NCBI GenBank assembly: GCA_029562975.1
Contig: JAKQTR010000041.1
Span: 1 to 64,000 of the forward strand
Length of the DNA: 64,000 nucleotides
DNA from: Acidobacteriota bacterium
GTDB taxonomy: Bacteria > Acidobacteriota > Vicinamibacteria > Vicinamibacterales > JAKQTR01
Direction of reading: 5' to 3'
Of this stretch, positions 40,307 to 50,247 are shown piece by piece; within the stretch, counting starts at the first letter, position 1, and every line of letters starts with the position of its first letter. Made by a program: the position numbers and the translations under genes. The notes beneath the pieces are model-generated. The model was not told the origin of the DNA. It saw only the letters and a list, made by a program, of their open reading frames with translations, and did not search any database.

Positions 40307-41473
40307 TCAGCGCCGCCGCAGGGCCGCAAGCAGGGGCTCGCGGCCGAAGCCCTTCGTGTTGCCGCAGAAGACCAGGAGCGTGGCGCCGGCGTCGGCGCGC
40401 AGGTCCGCGGCCAGCCGCGCCGCCAGCCGCGACGGGCGTTCAAACGCCAGCCGTCCGCCGGGGAGCCGCCGGCGCAGCCGCCGCCAGGTGAGCCAGTCCG
40501 GCCGGTCGCCCGTGACGACGAGCCGATCGGTGTCGCGGGACCACGGCTCGGCCTCGGCGAACTGGCGCAGGCGCAGCGGGCGGTCCATGCGGTGATTGAA
40601 CACGAAGAGCGCCTGTCCGGTCCGCGGCGTCAGCAGCCGATCGAGCGACTCCGGATCGTTGGCGGCCGAGGCGTCGAGGTACTCGACGCGCCGGCCGGCG
40701 GCGTCGACCGCGCCGCGCTGCGCCGCGCCCGGGTCCGGCGCCGCCTCGCGCATGCCGCTCCTGGCGACATCGTCCGGAAGGCCGAGGAGGCGCGTGACGG
40801 CCAGCGCGATGCCGGCATTGTCGGCGCGCCAGTCGGGGCGGGAGCCGGCATCGGGGCCTGGGCCGGCGCCGGGGCCAAGAGCGGCGGGGTCCGCGGCCGC
40901 GACGACGAGGCGGGCTCCCTTCGCGCGCGCGGCGGCCGCGATCACGTCAGCCCCTCCCGTGGGACCGACGACAATCGTCCCGCGCTCCGGGATGGTCGAG
41001 GCCAGCGCGGCCGCCACGTCCTCGACGGTGGCGCCCATGGCCTCCGCGTGGTCGAGGCGCGCGTTGGTGATCACGCCGATCGTGGCGCAGATCATGTCGC
41101 GCTCGGCGACGGCCTGGAGTTCCGGCTCGACGGCCATGCACTCGAGGACGACGGCGTGCGCTCCCAGGGCGCGGGCCTGCCGCATCGCCCACAGCTGCTC
41201 GCGGATGCTGGCGGGGGCGCGCCGGCGGATGGCGCGCTCGCTCCCGTCCGGGAGGATGAGGCGCGGCTCCGTGCCGGTGGTCTTGGCCAGGCAGCGGACC
41301 CCGCCGGCCCGCAGCGCTCCGGCAAGGAGGCGCGTCACGGTGCTCTTGCCGCGCGTGCCGTTGACGTGGATCCGAAGCGGCACCGCGCGACGCGCCAGGT
41401 CGCGCGCCCTGCGCTCGGCGAGGCCCAGCGCGATCAGGGAGGCGACGAGCGCGGCGGAGCCGAGTGTGGCCAC
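40307..41473 (-). CDS. pgsB: Poly-gamma-glutamate synthase PgsB/CapB
   Basis: This 388-residue Mur-ligase-like ATPase has an N-terminal membrane anchor, P-loop HVNGTRGKSTVTRLL (residues about 36-50), KTTGTEPR, ECMAVEPELQ and TNARLDHAEAMG, all typical of CapB/PgsB. It polymerises glutamate through gamma-amide bonds at the membrane. Pgs operons usually also encode PgsA/CapA, but none is adjacent: the next gene upstream is an SDR, 12 bases away. Confidence 0.93.
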   Translation of the reverse strand: MATLGSAALVASLIALGLAERRARDLARRAVPLRIHVNGTRGKSTVTRLLAGALRAGGVRCLAKTTGTEPRLILPDGSERAIRRRAPASIREQLWAMRQARALGAHAVVLECMAVEPELQAVAERDMICATIGVITNARLDHAEAMGATVEDVAAALASTIPERGTIVVGPTGGADVIAAAARAKGARLVVAAADPAALGPGAGPGPDAGSRPDWRADNAGIALAVTRLLGLPDDVARSGMREAAPDPGAAQRGAVDAAGRRVEYLDASAANDPESLDRLLTPRTGQALFVFNHRMDRPLRLRQFAEAEPWSRDTDRLVVTGDRPDWLTWRRLRRRLPGGRLAFERPSRLAARLAADLRADAGATLLVFCGNTKGFGREPLLAALRRR

Positions 41474-41485
41474 GGCAAAGGCCCG

Positions 41486-42295
41486 TCAGGTCCTGCGGTA
41501 GGTCTTCGAGACGCGCTTCACGACGGCCAGGACCAGCCAGCGCGGCGTGTAGCGCGCCAGAAACACCACCATACGGTAGAAGCGGCCGGGCACGTGGATG
41601 ATCCGCCCGGCCATGACGGCCTCGAATGCCTCGCGGGCGACGGTGTCGGCGTCCATCCACATGAACTTCGGTAGCCTGCTCACCTGCTCCCGCATGTGGT
41701 TGACGTCGTGGAACTCGGTGTAGGTGAAGCCGGGGCACACGGCCGTGGCGTAGACGTTGTGGGGCATCCACTCGAGGGCGATCGACTGGGAGAAGCCGGT
41801 GACGAGCGCCTTGCTGGACCCGTAGAGCGCGTGCCCTGCCGACTGCGGCACCAGGCCCGCGACGGAGCCGATGTTGATGATGCGGCCGTAGCGCCGCTGG
41901 ATCATGCCGGGCAGCAGGCGGTGAGTCAGCTCGGCGACAGCCATCACCATGACCTGGAGCATGTCGCGCTGCGCCTCCCACGGCGTGTCCGTGAACTTCC
42001 CCGGCACGCCGTAGCCGGCGTTGTTGACGAGGGCGTCCACCGTGATGCCGGCCGCCGCGATCTCCCCGACGATCCGGGCCGGCGCCGCCGGGTCCGCCAG
42101 GTCGGCGACGATCGTCGCGACGCGGCGCCCGAAGCGCTGCCGGAGGTCCGCCGCGAGGGCCTCGAGGCGGTCTCCTCGCCGGGCCGTGAGGACCAGGTCG
42201 AAGCCTTCCTTCGCGAACACTTCGGCGATGGCCTGGCCGATGCCGGCCGAGGCGCCGGTGACGAGCGCGGTCCGGACGGGCGCGGAGTCGGGCAT
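41486..42295 (-). CDS. Short-chain dehydrogenase/reductase
   Basis: This 269-residue classical SDR has the NADP-binding [11 protein letters not shown], the NNAGYG motif, the catalytic Ser (INIGSVAG) and YGSSK (Tyr and Lys), and a [11 protein letters not shown]-terminal motif. A hydrophobic C-terminus ([23 protein letters not shown]) suggests membrane association as in DltE/YqjQ-like SDRs. It is divergent from typA across 71 bases, with TAGACT at 42308-42303 just seven bases upstream of its start. Probably the first gene of the transcription unit that continues into pgsBCW. Substrate unknown. Confidence 0.92.
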   Translation of the reverse strand: MPDSAPVRTALVTGASAGIGQAIAEVFAKEGFDLVLTARRGDRLEALAADLRQRFGRRVATIVADLADPAAPARIVGEIAAAGITVDALVNNAGYGVPGKFTDTPWEAQRDMLQVMVMAVAELTHRLLPGMIQRRYGRIINIGSVAGLVPQSAGHALYGSSKALVTGFSQSIALEWMPHNVYATAVCPGFTYTEFHDVNHMREQVSRLPKFMWMDADTVAREAFEAVMAGRIIHVPGRFYRMVVFLARYTPRWLVLAVVKRVSKTYRRT

Positions 42296-42366
42296 GGCCG
42301 ACAGTCTACACGAAGGGCCGGGACGTCCGGAGGCGGCGGGCCTCCTCCGGCCGCTATACTGAGGGG
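42296..42366. promoter_or_regulatory. Compact divergent promoter region, SDR/typA
   Basis: Seventy-one bases separate two divergent starts. TATACT at 42355-42360 lies six bases before the typA ATG, and TAGACT lies on the minus strand at 42308-42303, seven bases before the SDR ATG. If these are the -10 elements, both transcripts would be almost leaderless. A CCGGAGG/CCTCCGG inverted repeat (42327-42333 and 42344-42350) lies between them. Confidence 0.4.
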
Positions 42367-44205
42367 ATGTCGGACGCCCGGTCCCCCGCGCCGACGGCGG
42401 CCGCCCCCGCCCGGCGAAACGTCGCCATCATCGCCCACGTCGATCACGGCAAGACGACGCTGGTGGACGCGCTGCTCGCGCAAAGCGGCGCGTTCCGCGC
42501 CAACGAGCGGGTGGCCGAGCGCGCCCTCGACAACATCGCCCTCGAGCGGGAGCGCGGCATCACGATCATGGCCAAGAACACCGCCGTCCGCTACGGCGGC
42601 GTGCTCGTCAACATCGTCGACACGCCAGGCCACGCGGACTTCGGGGGCGAGGTGGAGCGCACGCTCGCCATGGTGGACGGCGTGCTGCTGCTCGTCGATG
42701 CGTCCGAAGGTCCGCTGCCGCAGACGCGGTACGTCCTCCGCAAGGCGCTCGAGCGGCGGCTCCCGCCGATCGTGGTCATCAACAAGATCGACCGGCAGGA
42801 CGCGCGGCCGAGCGAGGTGCTGAACGAGGTGTACGACCTCTTTATCGATCTCGACGCGAGCGAGGATCAGCTCGGCTTCCCCGTGCTCTACACCAACGCG
42901 CGCGCGGGCACGGCGGCGTCCGGCCCGTCGGCGCCGGGCACGGACCTGCGGCCGCTCTTCGACGCCATCGTGGCCCACGTGCCGCCGCCCGCCGGCGACC
43001 CGGGCGCGCCGCTGCAGATGCTCGTGGCGAACCTCGACTCGAGCGATTTCGTCGGGCGCATCGCCATCTGCCGGGTGTTCAACGGCCGGGTGCGCCTGGG
43101 CGACACCGTCGCGGTCAGCAAGGCGGACGGCTCGCTGGCCGTCACGCGCGTGACCCAGCTCCTGGCCTTTGACGGCCTCAAGCGCATCAGCGTGGACGAG
43201 GCCGCCGCCGGCGACATCGTCTGCGTCGCCGGGATCGCGGACATCACGATTGGCGAGACCATCACGGACGCCGAGCGCCCGGACCCGCTGCCGCCGCTGG
43301 CGGTGGATGAGCCGACAGTCTCGATGGTCTTCGGCGTCAACACGTCGCCCATGGCCGGACGCGAGGGCACGTTCGTGACGTCGCGGCAGATCCGCGACCG
43401 CCTCGAGCGGGAGCTGCTGGGCAACGTCTCGATCCGCCTCGAAGGCACTTCGTCGCCGGAACAGGTGCGCGTCATCGGCCGGGGCGAGCTGCAGCTGTCG
43501 ATCCTCATCGAGATGATGCGGCGCGAGGGCTACGAACTGCAGGTGTCTCGGCCCGACATCGTCACCCGCCAGGCGCAGGGGCAGACGCTGGAGCCGGTCG
43601 AGACGCTGGTCATCGACGTTCCGGAGGAGTACCAGGGCGTCGTGATCGCCCAGGTTGGCGTCCGCCGCGGCACGATGACCAGGCTCGTGAACCACGGCAG
43701 CGGCCGCGTGCGGATCGAGTTCGAGATCCCGACGCGCGGCCTCATCGGCTTTCGCGCGCAGTTCCTCACCGACACGCGCGGCACCGGGATCATGAACCAC
43801 CTCTTCCACGGCTGGCGGCCGTGGGTCGGGCCCATCCCGGCGCGCACGACCGGCGCGCTCGTCGCGGACCGCGCCGGCGTGAGCACGGCGTACGCGATCT
43901 ACAACCTCCAGGAGCGGGGCGAGATCTTCATCGAGCCCGGCACGCCGGTCTACGAGGGCCTGATCGTCGGCGAGAACGCCAGGGCGAACGACCTCGACGT
44001 GAACGTGACGAAGGAGAAAAAGCAGACCAACATGCGCGCGTCGACGGCGGACGAAGCCATCAGGCTGGTCCCGCCGCGCCTGCCCGGCCTGGAGCCGGCG
44101 CTGGCGTTCATCAACGACGACGAACTCGTCGAGGTGACGCCGAAGTCGATCCGGCTCCGCAAGCGGATCCTGGCAGCGAACATGAGGCCGAAGAGCAGGG
44201 CGTAG
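42367..44205 (+). CDS. typA: Ribosome-associated GTPase TypA/BipA
   Basis: The 612-residue translational GTPase has G1 AHVDHGKTT, switch I RERGITI, G3 DTPGH and G4 [10 protein letters not shown], followed by domain II, domain III ([18 protein letters not shown]) and the BipA-specific C-terminal domain ([42 protein letters not shown]). It binds the 70S ribosome and assists 50S assembly and stress adaptation. The start at 42367 gives a 20-residue Ala/Pro-rich extension before the G domain. Confidence 0.97.
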   Translation: MSDARSPAPTAAAPARRNVAIIAHVDHGKTTLVDALLAQSGAFRANERVAERALDNIALERERGITIMAKNTAVRYGGVLVNIVDTPGHADFGGEVERTLAMVDGVLLLVDASEGPLPQTRYVLRKALERRLPPIVVINKIDRQDARPSEVLNEVYDLFIDLDASEDQLGFPVLYTNARAGTAASGPSAPGTDLRPLFDAIVAHVPPPAGDPGAPLQMLVANLDSSDFVGRIAICRVFNGRVRLGDTVAVSKADGSLAVTRVTQLLAFDGLKRISVDEAAAGDIVCVAGIADITIGETITDAERPDPLPPLAVDEPTVSMVFGVNTSPMAGREGTFVTSRQIRDRLERELLGNVSIRLEGTSSPEQVRVIGRGELQLSILIEMMRREGYELQVSRPDIVTRQAQGQTLEPVETLVIDVPEEYQGVVIAQVGVRRGTMTRLVNHGSGRVRIEFEIPTRGLIGFRAQFLTDTRGTGIMNHLFHGWRPWVGPIPARTTGALVADRAGVSTAYAIYNLQERGEIFIEPGTPVYEGLIVGENARANDLDVNVTKEKKQTNMRASTADEAIRLVPPRLPGLEPALAFINDDELVEVTPKSIRLRKRILAANMRPKSRA

Positions 44206-44238
44206 AATTCGGAACTCAGAATCCCCGGCCCCCGGCCC

Positions 44239-45918
44239 CTAGTACCGAGGCACCATCCACGGCACCAGGTACGTCTGGGCCATGACGATGAGGCCGACGA
44301 TGGCCGCCAGGGCGACGCTGTGCCAGAACACGGACCGCAGCAGCGCCCCTTCCTCGCCCTGCTGGTTCGTGGCGGCCGTCGCGACGACGATGGTCTGGGC
44401 GGCGACCATCTTGCCCATCACGCCTCCGGTGCTGTTCGAGGCTGCGATGAGGACCGGGTCCAGGCCCAGTTGCTGCGCCGTGATCTTCTGCAGGCTGCCG
44501 AACAGCACGTTGGAGCTGGTGTCGGAACCCGTGATGGCCACGCCCAGCCAGCCGAGCATGGCCGCGAAGAACGGGTAGGCCCACCCGGTCTTCGTGAAGG
44601 CGAGGCCCAGCGTGGCGTCGGTGCCTCCGTAGCGCGTGATGAACCCCAGCGCCATCATGGTCGAGATCGTGAGCAGCGGGATCCGCATCTGGCGCCACGT
44701 GGCGCGGACCACGTCCGCGACGTCCCGCCGCCGCATCCGCAGGAACAGGATCGTGCCGAGCGCAGCGGCGAGGACGCTGGTGCCCGTCGCCGACGCCCAG
44801 TTGATCGTGAAGACCGCCGCCTCCGCCCGGGTGCGCCGGTAGTCGGGGGCGGCGAGCCGCGCGCGGTCGACGGGCGTCGGCACGACGGGGAAGTCGCGGA
44901 ACACGCGCCGGTGCAGGGCCGGGATCTCGACGCGCGGCGCGCTCCACGCCGGCGCGCTCAAGGCGGCCTTGACGGGCGGGGCGCCCCACAGCGTCACGCA
45001 GACCGTCAGCAGGATCCAGGGCAGCCATCCCCGGAGCAGTTCGCGCGGCCCGAGGCGGGCGTTGCCCGCGTCGGCGGCGGGGGAGCGGCCGCGGCGCGGG
45101 GCGCCGGCGGGCTGCCACCGCGCGCACAGCAGCCCGACGGCGGCGAGGGAGGCGAGGGCCGCGGTGATGTCCACCAGCTCGGGTCCGACGAAGTTGCTCC
45201 AGGCGAACTGCACGAGGGCGAACGCGCCGCCGCAGGCCGCCACCGCCGGCCACACGCCGCGCAGGCCCCGCCACCCGCTCATCGTGACGATGAGCCAGGC
45301 GGGCACGAGGATCGAGACAAACGGCAGCTGGCGCCCGGCCATCGCGCCGAGCGCGGTTGCCGGGAGGCCGGTGACCGCGGCGAGGGTGAAGATCGGCGTG
45401 GCAATCGAGCCGAACGCGACCGGCGCCGTGTTGGCGATGAGGGCCAGCGACGCCGCATAGCGCGGCGCGAACCCGAGGCCGGCCAGAAGGGCAGCCGAGA
45501 TGGCCACGGGCGCGCCAAACCCGGCGCACCCCTCGATGAAGGCGCCGAAGGAGAACGCGATCACCAGGGCCTGCACGCGGCGGTCGCCCGAGAGCCGCGC
45601 GACCGAGCGCTTGACGACGTCGAAGGTGCCGGACCTGACGCTGAGGTTGTAGAGGAAAATCGCGCAGAGGACGATCCAGCCGATGGGGAACAGGCCGTAG
45701 GCCGCGCCGTACAGGGCCGTCGCAAGGGCCGCCGGCGCCGGCATCCCGAAGACCCCGACCGACACCGCCACCGCCGCGGCGAGGCCCAGCGCGGCAGCCC
45801 GGTGCGCCGGCCAGCGCAGCGCCGCCAGCGCGAGGAGCAGCAGGCCGGTCGGCAGCGCCGCGGCCGCCGTGCTGAGCCACGCCCGCCCCAGCGGATCGTA
45901 GACCTGGACCCAGGGCAT
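44239..45918 (-). CDS. lctP: L-lactate permease (LctP family)
   Basis: The 559-residue membrane protein has 12-14 predicted helices and LctP motifs: SFGAFIEGCAGFGAPVAI around residue 130, GSIATPIFTLAAVTG, TNWASATG-like INWASATGTS and the C-terminal TGSDTSSNVLFGSLQKITA, SNSTGGVMGKM. It imports lactate or glycolate with protons, which fits the lutABC operon at 27439-30309. It is seven bases downstream of the M64 peptidase gene and may be co-transcribed with it. Confidence 0.93.
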   Translation of the reverse strand: MPWVQVYDPLGRAWLSTAAAALPTGLLLLALAALRWPAHRAAALGLAAAVAVSVGVFGMPAPAALATALYGAAYGLFPIGWIVLCAIFLYNLSVRSGTFDVVKRSVARLSGDRRVQALVIAFSFGAFIEGCAGFGAPVAISAALLAGLGFAPRYAASLALIANTAPVAFGSIATPIFTLAAVTGLPATALGAMAGRQLPFVSILVPAWLIVTMSGWRGLRGVWPAVAACGGAFALVQFAWSNFVGPELVDITAALASLAAVGLLCARWQPAGAPRRGRSPAADAGNARLGPRELLRGWLPWILLTVCVTLWGAPPVKAALSAPAWSAPRVEIPALHRRVFRDFPVVPTPVDRARLAAPDYRRTRAEAAVFTINWASATGTSVLAAALGTILFLRMRRRDVADVVRATWRQMRIPLLTISTMMALGFITRYGGTDATLGLAFTKTGWAYPFFAAMLGWLGVAITGSDTSSNVLFGSLQKITAQQLGLDPVLIAASNSTGGVMGKMVAAQTIVVATAATNQQGEEGALLRSVFWHSVALAAIVGLIVMAQTYLVPWMVPRY

Positions 45919-45925
45919 CGGCAGC

Positions 45926-47362
45926 CTACCTTCCCGTGTGGAGGTCGATGACGCGCTCGATCGCGCGCCGGCAGACCCGGCAGAACCCGGCCGGGTTGCG
46001 CGAGAACATGATGCAGTCCGTCTCGGGCCGGTAGAGCCCGGTGGGCTCGTACGACGCGCCTTCGAAGGCGCCGACCCTGCCCGAGTACTTCATGGACGAC
46101 AGGAACGTCTTCTCGAAGTCGAGCTGCCGCGCAAACAAGGCGTCCATCGCCGACTCGGGCGCCGCGCTCGCCCGCAGACGGCGCCGCTCGGCCTGGATCT
46201 CCGCCGACCGCTTTTCGTACTCCGCCTTGTCCCAGGGCGTCGGCAGCGGCGTGCCGGGATCGACGAGGTCCTTCCACTTCAAGGCCGACGGATCCAGGAG
46301 CGCGGTGACGTTCGGCTCCCACGGCTCGACCTTCTCCGCCGCGCCCGTTTCGTAGGCGACGTCGGACGTGTAGTACTCGTCGCCGAGCCCCGCGAAGTGG
46401 TGGCCGAACTCGTGGATGAAGATGTACTCGGCCGAACCGCTGTCGACGGCGACGGTGGCCTGGTCGTTGAAGATCCCTCCGCCCCCGTAATAGCGGTTGT
46501 TGATCAGAATCCCGACGGCGTCGTACGGCGCCTCTGACGCGACGTCGCGCCAGCCGCGGTTGTCGAGGCTCAGCGCGTACCGCTCGCTGTCGAAGATGTT
46601 GTACTCGGTGCCGACGCGCGACCGGCGCATGTCCCCCGTGCGGGGATTGTGGACGCCGCTCTCGGCGGCCGCCACGTCGATGGCCCGGACGTTGAAGTCG
46701 CTCCGCCGGCTCTTGTACGGCTCCACGGTGAACATCCGATCCACCAGCCGCTTCGCGTCGGCGTGGAACTTCGGCAGCTCGGCCTCCGTGTAGCCGTCGC
46801 CAATCAGCAGCAGGTCCACCTTCGACTCGGGCGGACCGTTCTCCCACAGCGTCCACACCCGGCCGGTGGGCGCCAGGCGCGCCCGGTTGACCGCGCGCGA
46901 CGCCGGATCGACGAGCGTGGACCAGAACTCGTGGAACGCGTTCAGGCGGTCGCGCTTCTTCAGCACGACCTGCACCGGCTGCCGCGGCCACGGGAAGCGC
47001 AGCGACCCGCCGAACGTGCGGTACGTGTCCCGCGCTTCCGGCGTCGTTTCCCACTCGCCGAAGAGGCTGGCGAACCCGCGCGAGTAAACGACGCGGTTCG
47101 TGCGGCGATCGACGATCTCGAAGAGGTACTTGCCGAGGTTCGTGTCGTCCACGAGGCGCGCGCGGCTTCCGGCCCAGGGGCCGTCGTTGACGATGCGATC
47201 GACGGAGACGGCCTCGATGCCGCGCCCCCCGGTGTGCGAGTAGTCGATCCGCATCGTGTCGGCGGTGAACAGATCGTCGTAGGGCGTCGCGGAGCCGAGC
47301 CTGGGGGAGGCCGGCGAGAGGAGCAGGACGAGGGCGATGGCGCCGAGCGGGGTCCGTCGCAT
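45926..47362 (-). CDS. Secreted M64-family (IgA-type) metallopeptidase
   Basis: The 478-residue protein starts with a signal peptide (about residues 1-25), an N-terminal beta domain (RGFASLFGEWETT) and a peptidase M64 catalytic domain. The zinc motif HEFGHHFAGLGDEYY starts at His317, preceded by NRYYGGGGIFNDQATV. The C-terminus (TDCIMFSRNPAGFCRVCRRAIERVI) has conserved cysteines typical of the family. M64 includes the Clostridium ramosum IgA peptidase, but in soil bacteria it is a generic secreted endopeptidase. A TATACT hexamer lies 46 bases upstream of the start. Confidence 0.9.
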   Translation of the reverse strand: MRRTPLGAIALVLLLSPASPRLGSATPYDDLFTADTMRIDYSHTGGRGIEAVSVDRIVNDGPWAGSRARLVDDTNLGKYLFEIVDRRTNRVVYSRGFASLFGEWETTPEARDTYRTFGGSLRFPWPRQPVQVVLKKRDRLNAFHEFWSTLVDPASRAVNRARLAPTGRVWTLWENGPPESKVDLLLIGDGYTEAELPKFHADAKRLVDRMFTVEPYKSRRSDFNVRAIDVAAAESGVHNPRTGDMRRSRVGTEYNIFDSERYALSLDNRGWRDVASEAPYDAVGILINNRYYGGGGIFNDQATVAVDSGSAEYIFIHEFGHHFAGLGDEYYTSDVAYETGAAEKVEPWEPNVTALLDPSALKWKDLVDPGTPLPTPWDKAEYEKRSAEIQAERRRLRASAAPESAMDALFARQLDFEKTFLSSMKYSGRVGAFEGASYEPTGLYRPETDCIMFSRNPAGFCRVCRRAIERVIDLHTGR

Positions 47363-47407
47363 GCGAAGCCTCCGGCTGGAGCGTGCAGCGTTCCGCAGAA
47401 CCGCGCC

Positions 47408-47413
47408 AGTATA
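47408..47413 (-). promoter_or_regulatory. Candidate -10 element of the M64 peptidase gene
   Basis: TATACT on the minus strand lies 45 bases before the peptidase start. No recognisable -35 precedes it at 16-18 bases, as for other -10-like hexamers in this window. Confidence 0.3.
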
Positions 47414-47532
47414 GTGCAGCCCCCGCCTTCGCTGAACGGCCTGCCGGCTTGCCCTGAGCGAGCAGCCGCGAGCCGAACGGCCAGCTTCGGCGCGGCGAGC
47501 TTTCCCCGTGCCCCTTGTCCCTTGCCCCTGTC

Positions 47533-47581
47533 TTCCCGAGCCCCGAGCCCCAAGCCCCGAGTCCCGAGCCCCAAGCCCCGA
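47533..47581. repeat. Degenerate CCCGAGCCCCAAG intergenic repeat
   Basis: Five imperfect units of CCGAGCCCCAAGCCCCGAGT fill the spacer between the divergent M64 and rhomboid genes. It belongs to the same family as 26398-26436 and 34706-34781. Confidence 0.55.
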
Positions 47582-47608
47582 TCACGATATGATCTCCCCA
47601 GAGGTCCC

Positions 47609-48469
47609 ATGTTCGGAAGACAGACGCAAGGGTCGGTCGTCTGCGCGTCCTGCGGGCGGCTCGTCGGCGTGAACGACGAGGTCTGCTACACCTGCGGCCG
47701 CAGGAACCCGGGGCTGTGGGGCTTCTCGCCGCTGCTCCGGCGCCTTGGGAACGACCTGGGGTTCGTGCCGCTCGTGACCTGGGGCTCGGCCGGGCTCTAC
47801 GCCGCCATGCTGCTCGTCTCGGGATCGGGCATCCGCATGGGGGGCATGTTCTCGTTCCTGGCGCCGAGCACGAAGAGCCTGTTCCTGTTCGGCGCGAGCG
47901 GCGGGCTGCCGGTCTTCCGCTACGACCGGTGGTGGACCGTGCTGAGCGCCGGCTGGCTGCACGCCGGGCTGCTGCACATCCTCTTCAACATGCTGTGGGT
48001 GCGTCAGCTCGGGCCGGCCTGCGCCGAGCTGTACGGCGCCGGCCGCATGATCATCATCTACACCGTCGCCGGCGTCGTGGGCTTCGCCGCGAGCTCGCTG
48101 GCGTGGCTCAGGCTCGGCGGCATCCCCGTTCTCGGCGGGGCCGGATTCACGGTGGGCGCGTCCGCTCCCGTCTTCGGCCTCCTCGGCGCCCTCGTCCTCT
48201 ACGGTCAGCGCTCCGGCAGCAGCATGACGAAGCGCGAAGGCCTGCACTACGCCCTGATGCTCGGCCTGTTCGGCCTGATCATGCCCGGCGTGGACAACTG
48301 GGCCCACGCCGGCGGCTTCGCGGGCGGCTGGCTGGCCGCCAAGCTCCTCGATCCGCTCAAGCCCGAGCGCATCGATCACCTGGCGGCCGCCGCGCTGTGC
48401 GTGCTGGCGACGATCGGCGCGATTGCCGCGTCGATCGTGCACGGGCTGGCGCTGTTCGGGGGACGGTAG
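47609..48469 (+). CDS. Rhomboid protease with N-terminal zinc ribbon
   Basis: The 286-residue protein has an N-terminal zinc ribbon (CASCGRLVGVNDEVCYTCGR, residues about 11-30) and a six- or seven-helix rhomboid domain. The serine nucleophile is Ser185 in TVGASAPVFGLLGA and the His is His233 in NWAHAGGFAGGW; the Asn-bearing HILFNMLWVRQLG helix is present. The N-terminal ribbon is common in acidobacterial rhomboids and may recruit substrates. The start at 47609 is preceded by CAGAGG, and TATGAT at 47588-47593 is a possible -10. Confidence 0.93.
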   Translation: MFGRQTQGSVVCASCGRLVGVNDEVCYTCGRRNPGLWGFSPLLRRLGNDLGFVPLVTWGSAGLYAAMLLVSGSGIRMGGMFSFLAPSTKSLFLFGASGGLPVFRYDRWWTVLSAGWLHAGLLHILFNMLWVRQLGPACAELYGAGRMIIIYTVAGVVGFAASSLAWLRLGGIPVLGGAGFTVGASAPVFGLLGALVLYGQRSGSSMTKREGLHYALMLGLFGLIMPGVDNWAHAGGFAGGWLAAKLLDPLKPERIDHLAAAALCVLATIGAIAASIVHGLALFGGR

Positions 48470-48667
48470 CCGGAAGTCAGCCGTCAGAATCCAGAAGCCG
48501 GAACCCGGGCTTCAGGGCCCGGAACGCCCGCGGCCGGCCGGTGGGCGCGGCTCGCGTGCCGCGCCCGGCCGGCGCCCGGCGCCTGGCCCCCGCCCTGCGC
48601 CGGCGCGGCGCGCTCCGGGCGAGCCGCGAGGCGCCGGGTCGAAGGGCCGCCGAGTCCCGAGCCCCGA
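48470..48667. other. Spacer between convergent rhomboid and pepD genes
   Basis: The 198 bases contain GC-rich inverted motifs and short degenerate stretches (GCCGAGTCCCGAGCCCCGA at 48648-48666) of the intergenic repeat family. No gene or T-tract terminator is seen. Confidence 0.4.
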
Positions 48668-50119
48668 TTACGTGACGTTCTGCAGCAGCGCCAGCAGGAA
48701 GTCCCAGTACTTCTGCACTGTGTCGATGTGTATCTTCTCGTCCGGCGAGTGGACGCCTTCCAGCGTCGGGCCGAACGACACCATGTCCATCCCCGGGTAC
48801 TTCTCGCCGATGATCCCGCACTCGAGCCCGGCGTGGACGGCCTTCACGGCCGGCTCCTTGCCGTACAGCTTCTTGTAGGTGGCGATCGCGAGCTTGAGGA
48901 TCGGCGACTCGAGGTTCGGCTTCCAGCCGGGGTATCCGTCGGACCCGCTCACCTTCGCGCCGCCGAGATCGAAGACGGCCCTGACGGCGTCGGCGATCTC
49001 CGCGATCTCAGACGCCACCGAGCTGCGCTGGCTCGTCGCGACCGAGATGTCCTTCTTGCCGGTCGTGATGACGCCGACGTTCGTGGACGTCTCCACCAGC
49101 CCCGGGATGTCCGCGCTCATCTTGATCACGCCGTGCGGCAGCGCGGCGAGCGCCATCGTCAGCTTCTTCTGCAGGCCTTTCCTCACGACCTTCCTGCGGC
49201 CCTTGAACGGCTCGGCGGTGACGGCGAGCGACGGCTCGACCGACGCCAGTTCCGCGCGGCACACGCCGTTGACGGCGGCCACGATCGCCTTCGCCTCGGC
49301 GGCCTTCGGCTTCGGCACGAACACCAGCGCCGACGCGTCGCGCGGGATGGCGTTGCGCTTGTTCCCGCCGTCGATCGAGGCCAGCCTGGCGCCGACGGGG
49401 GCCAGCTTCATCAGGGCCCGGTTCAGGATCTTGATCGCGTTGCCGCGGCCCTTGTCGATCTCGAGGCCCGAGTGGCCGCCCCGCAGGCCGCCCACCTTGA
49501 CGAGCAGGCCGACCGTGCCCGCCGGGGCCGGTTCCGTGTCCAGGGCCCACGTGCCCATCGTGTCGCGGCCTCCCGAGCAGCCGACGTACAGCTCGCCTTC
49601 CTCCTCCGAGTCCAGGTTCAGCAGGATGGTGCTCTTCAGAAAGCCGGGCTGGAGGCTGTTGGCGCCGGTGAGCCCGGTCTCCTCATCGACGGTGAAGAGG
49701 AACTCGAGCGGCCCGTGCGCGAGGGACGTGTCGGCCATGATGGCCAGGCTCGTGGCCACCGCCACGCCGTTGTCGGCGCCAAGGGTCGTGCCGTCGGCCA
49801 TCATGACGTTGCCCTTGCGGACGAGCGTGATGGGGTCCTTCAGGAAGTCGTGCTGCTTGTCGGGCCGCTTCTCGGGCACCATGTCCAGGTGTCCCTGCAG
49901 GCACACCATCGGCCGCCCCTCGTACCCCTTCGATGCCGGCTTGCGGACGACGACCGAGCCGGCAGCGTCCTGGGCCCATTCCAGCCCGAGCCGCTTCGCC
50001 GTGTCGATGACGAATGCCGCCGCGGCGGCCTCGTGCTTCGACGGACGGGGGATCGCCGACAGTTCCGCGAACGCCTTCCACACTCCGGCGGGCTTCAACC
50101 CTTCGATGGCTTTCGACAT
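48668..50119 (-). CDS. pepD: Aminoacyl-histidine dipeptidase PepD (M20)
   Basis: The 483-residue cytoplasmic dipeptidase has metal and catalytic motifs QGHLDMVPEK, GADNGVAVA, VDEETGLTGA, NLDSEEEGE and a C-terminal AVHAGLECGIIGEKYPGMD, FGPTLEGVHSPDE. These define PepD/beta-Ala-His dipeptidase. The GGRDT and GLRGGHSG motifs of the dimerisation lid are present. Start ATG 50119 follows AAAGGAGCC. It is convergent with the rhomboid gene. Confidence 0.95.
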   Translation of the reverse strand: MSKAIEGLKPAGVWKAFAELSAIPRPSKHEAAAAAFVIDTAKRLGLEWAQDAAGSVVVRKPASKGYEGRPMVCLQGHLDMVPEKRPDKQHDFLKDPITLVRKGNVMMADGTTLGADNGVAVATSLAIMADTSLAHGPLEFLFTVDEETGLTGANSLQPGFLKSTILLNLDSEEEGELYVGCSGGRDTMGTWALDTEPAPAGTVGLLVKVGGLRGGHSGLEIDKGRGNAIKILNRALMKLAPVGARLASIDGGNKRNAIPRDASALVFVPKPKAAEAKAIVAAVNGVCRAELASVEPSLAVTAEPFKGRRKVVRKGLQKKLTMALAALPHGVIKMSADIPGLVETSTNVGVITTGKKDISVATSQRSSVASEIAEIADAVRAVFDLGGAKVSGSDGYPGWKPNLESPILKLAIATYKKLYGKEPAVKAVHAGLECGIIGEKYPGMDMVSFGPTLEGVHSPDEKIHIDTVQKYWDFLLALLQNVT

Positions 50120-50162
50120 GGGACTGGCTCCTTTGACACGCGGGGCTCATCGACTCTAGCAC

Positions 50163-50200
50163 AGAGACCGGGGCTCGGGATTCGGGACTCGGGGCGAGGC
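50163..50200. repeat. Degenerate GGGACTCGGGG intergenic repeat
   Basis: GACCGGGGCTCGGGATTCG and GGACTCGGGGCGAGG lie just upstream of the pepD start. Member of the dispersed intergenic family. Confidence 0.45.
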
Positions 50201-50247
50201 CTGCCGGCCTTGTCCGGCGGGACTGACGCTGCTTTCCTGCGTGAGCC

